Shown in pieces: positions 22,009 to 33,392 of a stretch of DNA of 64,000 bases (positions are counted from its first letter, which is position 1; every line of letters starts with the position of its first letter). The stretch lies in assembly GCA_964030785.1 (NCBI GenBank), contig OZ034967.1:59928212-59992211 (forward strand). Direction: 5' to 3'. Both the position numbers and the translations under genes were made by a program. Origin of the DNA: Siderastrea siderea (taxonomy: Eukaryota; Cnidaria; Anthozoa; Scleractinia; Rhizangiidae). The notes below the pieces were generated by a model. That model had not been told where the DNA came from. It did not search any database and saw only the letters and a program-made list of their open reading frames with translations.

Positions 22009-23715
22009 CTGGTGTGTTGTATTACAACTTGTACCACCCTTTTTCGGGCTGGCCTGTTCTTTCGATTTTGCCCCAAATAATGTTTTTCAAATGGGTATTC
22101 AACACTTGTGATTATGTTGTTATCGGGAGGGATGAAGGCGTGGTTTAAATGACACAAAATAATGTTTGCCAAATAAAAATGAACACAAGCAAAGGTTACT
22201 TAGTCAATGCTCAGGAACCAAACTTTATCTGTACTGCGGCCCAACAGCTTTGGTGTAGCCCTTTCAAAATCTACACAGACTGGTTATATATTGAAAACTT
22301 AATTATTTTGTCAACAAAGGGCCAAGTGGCTGTACTTTGTGCCTTGCAACTGCTTGTTATCAGCACTAACAATTTTTTGTAATTATAACATTTTAACCAT
22401 ATCAATATCATCCAAAATAATCACCTAAGCAGTCATTATTGCTATTATTATCTCATCATTGTCACTGAATATCAACAAGTTCCAAGAGGCACTTTATTAG
22501 CATTTCAGATTAGTTTGGCCATTAATTCGTGGACATTTACCTTTATAGATAACTTCAAATAATTCAGTCGTTCATTATATACTTATACTGACATTTAATT
22601 TCCTAAGATCATTAGCAGAGTATTCATTCATGAGAGATCATCTGCATTGCAATGAATGTAACAATTCAGATGTTAATCATAAAATTATTATAAGTTAATA
22701 TTATTCAAAGCTCACTATATAAATCTCATTCTTTCCAGGACAGACCTCAGTGAAGATGTGAGAGCAAATTATGTCTAGTATTGACCTGTATAAAGCTGTC
22801 AGGCAACTCACTCACTGGCTGCGTGTTCCTCTAAAAAAAGGAACTTTTGATGAGCACACCACACAAAGACCTCATGTTCCAGATTCATAATTCCAGACCA
22901 GCTGAAAGGAATGTGGCTTTGCTTAAAAATTGTTTTTTAAAGGGAGTGCAATTAGTCAGATGACCCTCCTGATAGGGATACTCTTGAAGACATTGTGAAC
23001 CAAGTGGTTAAGTGTAAAAGTCAATGAGAAAGGAACCAAAACGGTGGTAGAGAAATTCAAAGATATTAAAAACTGTATGAATCCTTTCCTGACTTATATT
23101 TTGAACTCTTGACAAATTAAGTCATATCGTGTCATTGAGCAAGAGGGAGAGAACCTGGTGAGGGCTTTCTGTGATGGGTGTATTTATAGTGGCATTGTGT
23201 CCAGCTTTAGGCTCCAAAAGTATATAACAACAGATTGGAAGTACTCATCGCAAAGAACTTGCTCTTATTGAGCCATCAACTTTAAGACAACAGTCCCCAT
23301 AATTTTGTAATGTGCCAAGGTTTTTTAACTCAGTGAAATAAATAACTCTGTGCCTTCTCCAGGAGATCAGTACCCATCCCTATCTGTGACCTGTATCTCC
23401 GAGTATATTTTGATTCTCGGCAAAAATTTATGTTTAGAATAAGTCTGACTGTAGTGAAAGGCTATTTATGACAATAAAGCCACAACCCATACCCTCATTG
23501 TAGGGCTGATTAGGGAGGCTAACAAAGGTTTCTAGCATTTTTAGGACTTCCCCATTAACACATCAATGCTACAACACTTTTTCATTTGACTCTACAATAA
23601 TCTATTCAAACATATGCCCAATAATTAGTTTTAGCAAATGATTAAGCTGTGGTAATTTTTTGGACAATAAAAGTTACCATAACTGCTATATCTAAAAAAT
23701 GACCTTTTCCAATTA
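22009..23715. other. spacer, no gene recognised
   Basis: AT-rich sequence. Open frames are short and unlike known proteins. From about 22740 to 23420 the sequence has less biased composition and looks like a decayed repeat or pseudogene, but no frame stays open and I cannot name it. Confidence 0.35.
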
Positions 23716-24245
23716 GACAGTGGCTTATATAATTTAAGAAAACGAGAATTTGTTCAACCTCGATTCTCTTCGGTAACATATGGAAAACACTCACTTCGTT
23801 ACCTAGGGCCCAAACTTTGGAATGATCTCACTCCTAGACTAAGAAATTTACCCTCTTTGAAGTAATTTAAGAACGTTATACGTGATCGGGACCTCACTGC
23901 GCTGGCTGCAAATGTCAGTGATTGTCGAGGCTGCAACCTATGCCAAGAATGACTGGCCGCCAACATTACATGACATAATTTTTATTTTTAACATAATTTT
24001 TATTTTTATATTTTAATATAGTTGAAGAAACAGAATTTTAATATATTTTTACAGTTTTTTTTTTAGCTTAGTTAATTGTCGTAATTAGGCTTTTTAAATG
24101 TATATAAATATTTTCCATTTTATAGATATTAATTACGTTTTTAGTTAGGCAGGTTAGGTGTCCACAATTAGTAGAGGGGACTTTTCCCCTCAGCTACTAC
24201 AGTTTTTGACACGTTAATAAAGTTATTATTATTTATTATTATTAC
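23716..24245 (+). mobile_element. LINE 3' end, second family
   Basis: The plus frame from 23716 reads DSGLYNLRKREFVQPRFSS, then YGKHSLRYLGPKLWNDL, RLRNLPSLK, an in-frame TAA, and FKNVIRDRDLTALAANVSD ... CNLCQE with stop TGA at 23950-23952. The HSLRYLGPKLWN block followed by a Cys-containing tail is the C-terminal end of a LINE ORF2 of the CR1/L2-like type. It differs from the 19552 copy. The A/T-rich 3' UTR ends GTTAATAAAG with a TTATTATTA tail. Severely 5'-truncated and carrying a stop. Confidence 0.75.
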
Positions 24246-26085
24246 CCCCATTTCTTTTTAAATTGTAATTGGGATGTCAAAATTTACGTATTAACAAAGT
24301 GTAAAAAATTTATGTCAAGAGGGTTCAAAGATCCCTTAAATTTTTGAAAAATAAAAGTGGTTCTAAATCCTCTTGACAGAAATGTTTTGAACTTTGTAAA
24401 AAATGAATAGTAAATTTAAAATGAATAATAAATTACCTTTATTAACCCTCAGCAGTATTTATGCCACAAAGACTAGTGGAACCGAGCAAACAACTGAAAC
24501 AAATAATTCAAACGAAACATAGGTCAAGAATCCCATCTGGCTGGAGGCAAACCAGTTGGCTATTTACAAGTGAGCAGTACCATAAGGGATGAGAGCCGAG
24601 GAGTTTGTCTGGTTTTAGAAATGTGAGCCCCCCAGCTACTCTGGTAGAAACACGATAGGTTGGTAACACAAATGTCAAATCCTTGCTGCTTTCCCCATTC
24701 CCTGCCTACTGCCATTTGTTCCTGACAGTGACTTTTACAACTGTTCCAGCCACTTTAGTACACCCTTGTGTCACAGGTACACACCAAACAACTTCGCGGC
24801 TTCCTTCTCATGTGTTGCAGTAATACCAAATCATTCACCACTGTATTCAAATGATATGCTAAATGTTTCGTAACAAGTTGAATTCTGGATTGTTGCAGAA
24901 GACAAGACTGTATCAGCAGTTTCTGTACACGTATTAGGAGATAGATGGCTATTACTGTTACTTTCAGTATTGAAGGAAAAGTGAAGTTGAGAAATGGTAC
25001 TCCCTTCATAGGATATTCTGTATTTGAAGGCACAGGGACTAAAGAGGTTACTTTCAACTGATCTGAATAAGGAATTTTTAAATTCCTTATTCACTGAACC
25101 TTTTTTTAAAAAGAGGTTCAGTGACTAGTCATTAGTAGAGTATGCAAATTTTCGGTATTTAAAAACAAAATCTGGGGAGCACTCAATCTAAAATTACCGG
25201 TATTATGTAAAACAAAATGACAACGTGATTTGTTTGTTTGCTTGTTTTTCAAATAACTTAATATTGGATCAGATCTCTGACACCGATAAAAGATTGAGGA
25301 CGCGGATAAGTAAATATACTCCAATCGTACAAAGAATTACTACAGCTCTTTTTAATACCGAAAATATTAGCTAATATTAAGCTTATTTACCAAAGACTTA
25401 AGTCTATAAGCTTACCGCATCTTAATATTATCAAAGAATCGTACGATATTTGCAAACATCTCCCGGCGTTTAATTAACAAGATAAAATGTCAAGTTTGTT
25501 CATTTCGCACTTACGCAGAATAGAAAAAAATACGCATTAATAAAGATTAAGCTTAGCTGTTCAGGTCTCTTTTGAGACAGAATTTACAGGTTAATTATGC
25601 AGAGTCTCAACTACCAAAAGTTTTCTCAATAAATCGTTTCCCTGCCGTCGCCGTTCTTCGCTACACGACACTCGTGAATATATGCTGAATCCTAAAATGA
25701 TGATCAGATTTAGCCCATCGTGACAAAATAAAAGCCTTTTCGAAACACAGTCGTCGTGCGGGCAGCAAACTTTTTCGTGAGTAATTCGTCAACATCATGC
25801 CACCGAAGAACTTCGCATACACACCTGCCATTTTACCGACAGAAGCAAAAGTACGCACACCACCCCAGTTGCAGACATTGAAAAAACGCCTCTCCCGGAT
25901 GGCGGCCATATTGGGCGTGGCTTCTGGCAGAGGCTCCCCTCGCCGCCAACCACCTACTTTTACGCCTGTACTCACTTTTTCAGCGGATTTTCTCCGAAAG
26001 AAAAACTCTTTGAGCCTCTGCGGAGGAAAGAGCAGTAGCACACGATTTGTAACGCACGTGCAATTATTGATTCAGAAACTGGATA
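24246..26085. other. spacer with a GC-richer, promoter-like segment
   Basis: 24246-25640 holds no recognisable gene; ATTCCTTATTCA lies inside a short inverted repeat at about 25066-25094. The segment 25640-26060 is GC-richer, has open frames of about 126 codons on both strands, and contains GGATGGCGGCCATATTGG, which resembles a YY1-type promoter motif. A promoter or first exon is possible, but neither frame matches a protein I know. Confidence 0.35.
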
Positions 26086-26865
26086 GGGTGGATTTATTTG
26101 CAGCATACGCGTATAGCAAAAAATGCGCTAACCTGTTTGTTTGCATCACATTCAGGTTACGCGTATGGGGTAGGCGATAAAATGGCACTTCCAGCGTGCG
26201 CTCGTACCTCATTGGCTATTTTGGCGCTGTCAACTGTGATTACTCTTCCCAAAGGAGGAAAATGCCTGCTCAAATACTTGCGAAAGGATTGCATTTTTCC
26301 GTGCGGCTAAAATGCAAATATACCTTCATTGAATGCGATAAATCGATACGCCATTGAGTAATCTCATACCCTATACGAGTATCCCGAATGCGATGCAAAT
26401 AAACAGTCAATCGAATTTCCCACCCTTCCAGCATTTTAATTATCACGGTGTTGCAGATAACCTTAATACGTTTGCTGGCGCCATAACTGAACCTATCAGT
26501 TGAATATTTCCTTTTGGCAAAAAAGGGAAAAAAAGTACATCGTCATCTTCACTTTGTACCATTATTCCATCTTCCCCTCTACCTGTGCCTGCCACATTCT
26601 TATTGTTACTTCCACCGCAACTAACTAAATTATAATAGGGTATCACGCTCCACAGGATTGAAAGCCAAGTAAACTACCCAAGAAATAGAATTTTTGACGC
26701 TTTCCTTACTTTCCACTCTGATGTTGAACGTAATTGTTTTCAAGCTGAAAACAATAGGCGTTTCGCACGGGTAGTTTTCTGGAGGGTTATCGACACGTTC
26801 ATTTACAACAGGGTACGCGTTAAGAATGCGACAAGTATACGCGTAGGCTGCAAATGAATCCACCC
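26086..26865. mobile_element. non-autonomous DNA element with GGGTGGATT ends
   Basis: The left end GGGTGGATTTATTTGCAGC and the right end, reverse complemented GGGTGGATTCATTTGCAGC, are near-identical inverted termini. They continue into TACGCGTAT and AATGCG words on both sides. The 780-bp interior has no transposase frame. No convincing target duplication was seen, so the superfamily is open. Confidence 0.7.
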
Positions 26866-27269
26866 AAAGTTTTACTGAAGAGCCTATTCATGAATATTTC
26901 GGGCAATGTCGCTACCATTCGTTGCACTTCGTGCATACGCTTTAAATAAATGAATTCTGATGACTTAGTTTCTCACCCGCGGCCTCAATGGATGACTAGT
27001 CATGCTTATCAGTTTTAAGCCAATCAACAACGCTGTTATATTCGGAAATACATAAATGTAATTTATGCATTATGTCTGGTACATGAACGGATCGACGTTT
27101 GAATCGGAGTCGCTCCATAGTCGAACTTCCCATGTAGCCATGTCCAACTTAATTCTTGGGTCGACCCAAATCGCGAGTCTCGAACTTAATCGATTGAAAT
27201 GTCGATCTCTTCATGTACTTAATTAAAGAAATTATGTTCGGTACATGAAGAAGTTCAACGTTTGAACTG

Positions 27270-27860
27270 GGCCTTAAGTATATAGCGATAAAAGTAGTCA
27301 TAAAACCAAATAATATACTCTGGCCAACCACCAAACAAGCAAGCAACAGAATGAAGCAATCAGAACACGAAGCAAATACACTGACTAACGTTAAACGCGG
27401 GAAAACGCGTGCGAGCAGTTTCGACTGGTTTTGGTTTGAATAGTTGAGAAAATGGCGCATGCTTTTTTGTTCTAACCAATCACAGGGCAAATTACTTTCG
27501 ACACTCGACCTTGTTTGAGCATCAACATATTTTTAATGATCATTTCTGTTTTCATCAGATCAACCGTTGCTTGAGGCAATATAGTTATCGCGAGCGAAAC
27601 CCGAAGAGTCAAGGTATTTATTTGAGGTTCTTTTGAAAAGTTTGGGGGTTGGTAGAAAAGATATCGGCTACTGCTGTCAAGTTCCTGTCTAGATTTAATG
27701 CTGAACCTTACATTATATCCACAGCTTTCGTTTCAATCATATGATGGTGCATAAAATTAAGACAGAGGGAGAGGAATTGAAGTAAGGCCAGTTTGGTTAA
27801 TACCTTCCGCTTGCTTTGGCAGCAGTGGTTGTTAACGCCTAAAAAAAGAAAAAAAATGTT
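27270..27860 (-). repeat. 3' flanking duplicon of GPCR copy G
   Basis: It aligns with 6700-7250 and 8920-9180: AATTACTTTCGACA, CAACCGTTGCTTGAGGCAA, TTTGAGGTTCTTTTGA, CAAGTTCCTGTCTAGATT and GGCAGCAGTGGTTGTTA. From 27860 to 28420 the sequence differs from the C and D flanks and holds nothing recognisable. Confidence 0.6.
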
Positions 27861-28420
27861 GAAGTGTTTATGCGGCCTTTTTCAAAGAAAGAAACGTTAC
27901 TTTGCTTGTAGTTTCAGAGGTATGATTTTCAAAACTTCGGGTAGATATATTTTCCATGACAGTATATTACATCTTAACTGGAGAAAGATAAAAGAAATTC
28001 TACTATTTGCAAATATCCTTATAGCGGTAAGACAATGAGACTCACAAGATAAATAAGTGTCATCGCCTGGCAAATCGTTTTCCCTTTTTTATTGGAGATC
28101 TCGACATATGAATTACATCTGCGTTGTTTTGTAGCGGCAAGAGGGGATGAACTAAGAGAGTGAATCCCCGTGCCCCACGATAACTATTTGAAATTTATTA
28201 TTAGTTTGCACCCATGCTGCGAAAGTTACATTTATCTGGTGTTTCCATGTCAACAATCTAAAATTACATGACGTCATTCTAACTGACCAATAATCACGCA
28301 GTATGACACATAACCAATAACCACGTAAAACATAGATTTTAAATCATTTTCATCGCAAGAGGCCTATGTATGGGAGATTCGCTCTCTTCCTTCATCCTCT
28401 CTTGGTAGCGGATATTGATA

Positions 28421-29349
28421 CACTATTACACTATCTCTTATTTCTTTAATCAGTCCTCCAGTAGTACAGCAGTGGATTGAAAAACGAAGAAGAGTACAAC
28501 ACGGCTACACAGACATTTATCGCCGCATAGGATGATTTAGTTCCAGGTCTTTGTAACATTTGAAACACCAGATAGCAACACAGATACGGAATGTAACTAA
28601 GTACAAAAATTGCAACAAGATACAGAATTATAAATACAGACTTTCTGAACTTTTGCATGTCTGTGACGTTTGAATTGGCTTGCACTTGGTTGTAATGGCG
28701 TCGTATGATTTGAAAAACTTTAAAATAAGCAAACGCTGTGACAGTAATACAAAGTGCGCCCCCAAACAAATACAGTAGTTCTAATACGAAAAAGACTTAA
28801 GTTGGGATGAACGAAACGTACATGCAACAAAGAAAAAAAAGTAGCTAACAGGAGAAGCAGAGAAACTGCAAAAATGACATAAAGAATTATGACTCGACGA
28901 ACTGTAGGCAGGTAAGAAGAGATCTGCGGCTCATATGCAGCCATCTTTCTACAGCTATCAGAGTCATCACAACCCCTGTTAAGGAAGAAAAATAAACGCT
29001 CACAATTTCCACGATACTACCAGCGATGCAATAAATTGTCTTGTTACTAGTTATTGCAGCCACTTGCTTGAAAATAAAAAAGGGCTGAGTTAGTATCCCG
29101 GTACAAAAGTCTGGAACCGCCAATCCAGCAAGAAGAACATAAGATGGAGTCCTGAGAGACGGGTTCCTCCAAATTGCCGCCAAAATGGACGCATTTCCCG
29201 CCACTGTCATTGGTACTAAGGGAGGAGTGACAACGCAGACTACGACGATCATTACTCAGTCGATAGTCTGTTGAATCGCTGATTTCCCTGACTCTTGTAA
29301 ATGGGGGAAGACAAATTATGTCGGATGATTCTGATGAATTGAAGGACAT
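28421..29349 (-). pseudogene. class A GPCR pseudogene (copy G)
   Basis: MSFNSSESSDIICL starts at 29347-29349. A frame change in TM1 follows, then TM1-TM3 are readable from 29252 (GNASILAAIWRNPSLRTPSY, LLAGLAVPDFCTG, MTLIAVERWLHM). An 8-bp insertion after RRSLLT shifts frame before TM4. Another shift precedes TM5 (FGGALCITVTAFAYFKVFQI) and a 4-bp insertion disrupts the tail after NPLLYYWR. At least four frame-changing lesions are present, none confined to homopolymers, so this is a clear pseudogene. It lies 12 kb from copy F, outside the tight spacing of the other units. Confidence 0.88.
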
Positions 29350-29399
29350 TCCTTGCTTAAAAGATCAGATTCACTAAGCAGCCACAATCAGTCTCTGTG

Positions 29400-29850
29400 C
29401 GTGGCCTTTTTCTGCCCAAGTTTTTTTTTACTCAGTTTATAGCGCATTATCATGTATAACTTCTCTTAGTTTTCAGTGACAACTGCAACTTTGCGTATAA
29501 GTGCTCGTAACAGGTCAATATGAACACTGCAATGTTGGACTTTGCGTGTGGGAAATTTAATCAGGCTCAACGAATACCAAATAACATAAGACACAATCAG
29601 ATAATGGAATTTTGTTATGGGGGTAATTAAATAGAAATTGTATAAGTTTTATCTATCCGAACAACACAGTCACAAAACATCGCAGGAAACAATTCTCCTT
29701 ATTTCTGATTATATTTGTGCCATACAGTGTACATGTGTTGTTTAATTTGAATACAAGCCATGATGTCGGGCCTCGTGTGTGGGACATTTGACGACAGACT
29801 GGACGAACCATCATGATATGGGATTACATGATATGGGATTACAGTTTTGT
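29400..29850 (-). repeat. 5' flanking duplicon of GPCR copy G
   Basis: Shared blocks GCCCAAGTTTTTTTTTACT, TGCGTATAAGTGCTCG, GGGAAATTTAATCAGG and ATAGAAATTGTATAAGTTT link it to the other receptor upstream flanks. A short tandem repeat CATGATATGGGATTA occurs at about 29812-29840. Confidence 0.55.
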
Positions 29851-30651
29851 TAATTTAACTAATAGACGAGCGGAATTGACAGACATTGCATACTTTGATA
29901 GATTCACGAAGAAAGGCTTCCTGAGTATGGACTTATTAACTTCCTTGTTTTCTTCGAAATTTTGCGCTGCAATTCGAAGGCGCGGGAGGCGTTATATTTA
30001 GCTTAACAAGACTGTTCTTCTTTCGGGGTGGTAAATTTAACAACTGAAGTGTTAGACTGTGTGTGTGTGAAATAACTAGTAAAATTACGAATACAAAACC
30101 CATTTAACACTCCTTCTGGGAGATTTGAGCCTTTTTTTGTTTTGTTCTTTTAGCAAAAACTCGTTCCCTAATTATCCCCCCGTCGTGCATCGATCCAAAA
30201 CTTCTACAACCATGGCCTTATTTAATTTGCTGAACGGAACTTTTTTTTTTCTTGTAATTAACGTTTTAAGAGGCCAGCTTCAACACGCCCGCAGTGCATC
30301 ATGGTAGTTGTATTCAACCTGCATCCAAAAGTCTGGATGCATTGGTCTTCCGACGTGAGCTATTTCACTACAGCCTAGTACCTAGCCGTTCTCTCTTGCC
30401 CCGTGGCCCGTGCGAAGTCTGGGAAGGGGTGGGTGACAGTGGGCAAATATTGTCAATACCACTGATTTTAGCACGAAAAAACCCTGGTTAGATTTTACTA
30501 GTTTCAACGCCTAATATTTTGAAAAAGCTATTCACCGATGGGATAGAATCCAATCAAGTTTCTACAAACGACAGTAAGTTCTAACTTTTTTAGTTATGTT
30601 ATTTTGCTCGTCATTGCTTTCTGTTCGAATTTCTTTCCTGTGCGCACTTTG
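29851..30651. other. spacer, no gene recognised
   Basis: Short open frames only. Nothing resembles a known protein or a structured repeat. Confidence 0.4.
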
Positions 30652-31554
30652 TTAAGGTGTTTCGATACAGTTTTTTGGGGACCATACCTAACTTTTTGAA
30701 TCGGCTCTTAGACAGTCTTCTCCTTGTCAGATCAACGTGAAAATTGCAATACTTGTTGGTTTTGGATTGAACTTTAGCGTGGTTTACATTTTGTAAAAAT
30801 CGATATTTCCATGACAACGATAAACAAAAATCCTCGAAAACAGTAAAATTGAAATTTTGCACGATCCAGATTTCGCTTCGAAAAGCAAATACCAGCATCT
30901 TAAACTGTGGTGTATGGCAAACAAAATATACAAGAACAGAAAAATTCTGTATGTTTGTTTTGAAGTAAATCGCAAAAACATTTTCAACCTTAGTTTTTGC
31001 CTAGTAAATAGTAAATGCACCGAAAAATAATCAACGCTTTGATGAAATGGCTAGTAAATACTGTTAAAATGTGTCTTTTACTTACTATTTTACGCCTAGA
31101 AAGTTTTGTTGAAACTGGTGTTCGCGATCTCGAGAACGACTTGTTTTTCTAAGATTATTCGCGTAATAATTTTGTGGTAATTTTTTAATTTGAGCGCTTT
31201 TGCGAAAATCTTAAGAACGGCTCGATAGATTTTTTTAAAACACTAAACATGCGTGCTTGACGATGTGACCAATTTTAGTTTTGAGTCTTATTAACATTGA
31301 TTCACTGGAACACTTTTAGATTTAACGTTAAAGAGGATGTATGAACCGACGGAGAAGATTGCGTTACAAATTCACAGTTGGCAAGTAGATGCTAATATAT
31401 TCAAAGTAATGCGTTATTCATTGCTTCGTGATTTTTATCTGGTTTCTTTGTTCTTTGGTGCACTGTAGATTACAACGAAAAGTAAAAATCACGGAAGAAT
31501 GCATTGCGCATTACTTTGAAGAAAGTTAGAAAAAACTGTATCGAAACACCTTAA
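30652..31554. mobile_element. TTAA-flanked MITE, 903 bp
   Basis: Both ends are TTAA followed inward by GGTGTTTCGATACAG (TTAA at 30652-30655; reverse complement with TTAA at 31551-31554). The A/T-rich interior has no transposase. TTAA target duplication suggests piggyBac or Kolobok mobilisation. The ends differ from the other TTAA elements in the window. Confidence 0.8.
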
Positions 31555-32865
31555 GCTTATAATTTTTAGCCAATGACGTCACGTTAGTGACGTCATATGG
31601 CTACTGTCAGAGCCTAAAAATCAACGATAGACGTTGTACGTACGTGCGATGTCTGTCTTACGATTTGTGAGGCTGGGGAGATATTCTGTGAGATGATGGG
31701 TGGGGGTGTGCACCGGGACACTGAAAGTCTTACCTTATCAGCGGCACAAACCCATACAGCTAATGTTATGGGAGTAAGACCCCCGGGCTTTGAAGTGTTT
31801 TGCATTCGCAAGTGTGGATCTACTTCGAATGCCTGTTTTGTGTACGTGAGGTCTGGCAGGATTTTATTCGCGTTGTAGTCCTGTGTTTACTTAGCTGAAG
31901 TACATTTTTCCACAGCAGCAAATACAAGACGGACTTGCCAATTTGAGATGTTGTATGAACAGAACGTGGAAATTAACGTTACATCGATCCCTAATTAACA
32001 GTGAAAGAAACAATATTTAAAGCCCAAGTTAATAACGATAGTGAAAAGAGTAGAGTAAAACAGCATAAAATTTTTCGGGATTATCTCTCGGTAACAGCGA
32101 ATCTAAAATTTGCAGTGTCATTTTAGTGTGCGTGTTATAAAACATGAACCCAATTAAAACTAAATCGGAAATTGCGCGGCTTGTTGCTAGCTATTCTTAA
32201 AACTGAAAAACTTGAATGAAACTAGTATTAAAATCCAAGTCACAGTGGTGATCAAGGAATTAGAGGATGGATGTAGTAAAATCTTAACAAGATACTAAAC
32301 GTTATTTCGGGGTTATTCATAGCTCAAAGTGTAAAGCGTATGTTGAGAAATTTGCATAGTTGACAGCTGTAATTTCAGCCTTATAAGGAATGTAACGAAA
32401 CACTTGAAACATCTCGAACCGACCGAAACAGTACCGAAAGATTAACAACAACAGATATGTGACAAAGCATTCTGACAGAGACCTGCTGGATCTACTGGAA
32501 AGCGAGCTGAATTTGAACATTTTCGTACTGTTCGAAGGTAAAGCAAACGAAATCTATTCGGCTGTAGGTTGAGACTCCAAATAAACACGTGAGCTAAAAA
32601 TAACTTTGTACCGTGGGAAAGTTACAAATGTAAACATACTTTGGTCGATTTGTGAAGCAAAAAGACGAAAATTATTATAGTCGACTTGATTACAAAGCAA
32701 GCAACTTCAAATAACAGGGGAAATAAATATAGTTGCAAAACTATTTCAGTCGTGTTTATAAACGCTAGTTCAAACCGATTTCGAACGAAAATATTGTGGA
32801 TACAAGAAACGCCGTTTGATGGCAGACTCCTGTTTTGACAATACAATGTACTAAGAACGTTAGTG
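31555..32865. other. spacer, no gene recognised
   Basis: Immediately after the TTAA element lies CAATGACGTCACGTTAGTGACGTCA, notable for two TGACGTCA/TGACGTCAC octamers (CRE-like sites) at about 31573-31596. I see no coding exon nearby to tie them to. Confidence 0.35.
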
Positions 32866-33392
32866 CAGACCTGCCAACTCTCACGGTCTCACCGTGAGAC
32901 TCACGGTTTGGGGTATCAACTCACGGTCTCACGATTTGGCCTCCAAATCTCACGGTGAATCAGAAAATCTTGAAATTGCCAAACAATTCAGGTAATATGA
33001 AGCAACGTTGAAAAACCGTGTTGAAAATGGCCAAATTTGTCACATCTAATGTTTGAGGGAAAGCTGGGTACAATTCCGACCTCATTCTCGTGAAACCATA
33101 CGTCAATATAGGTGTGTATAGGTCTCTGGGGAAGCTAGAGCTGTGAATAGTTAACTCAAACTGGCGCCTCGCGTCGACAGCAAACAGAAACTGACTTCAA
33201 AAAATGCGGCAAAAGAATACAATAGGTAGCACAAATAAGGTAAAGAATACCTTGAAACAAGAAATCTACCATTTTTATTTTCATTTTACATATATTTTGG
33301 AAATCTCCAGGTTTGAGGTCCTAATCTCCAGGTTTTTCTGGGCTTTTTTGCAAGGTCTCCAGATTTGCACGTTTTGGAGGTTGGCAGGTCTG
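32866..33392. mobile_element. MITE with CAGACCTGCCAAC ends and CTCACGG words
   Basis: Left CAGACCTGCCAAC (32866) and right GTTGGCAGGTCTG (33392) are perfect inverses. The left subterminal region repeats CTCACGG or its inverse CCGTGAG at least six times in 90 bp. The right subterminal region repeats CTCCAGGTTT or CTCCAGATTT three times. CAG...CTG termini recall hAT elements; a clean 8-bp duplication is not visible. No transposase frame. Confidence 0.7.

Noticed and set aside
25661..26180. Two overlapping frames of about 126 codons on opposite strands
   Set aside because: Neither resembles a known protein or has clear splice signals; both likely reflect a GC-richer, stop-poor promoter-like segment.
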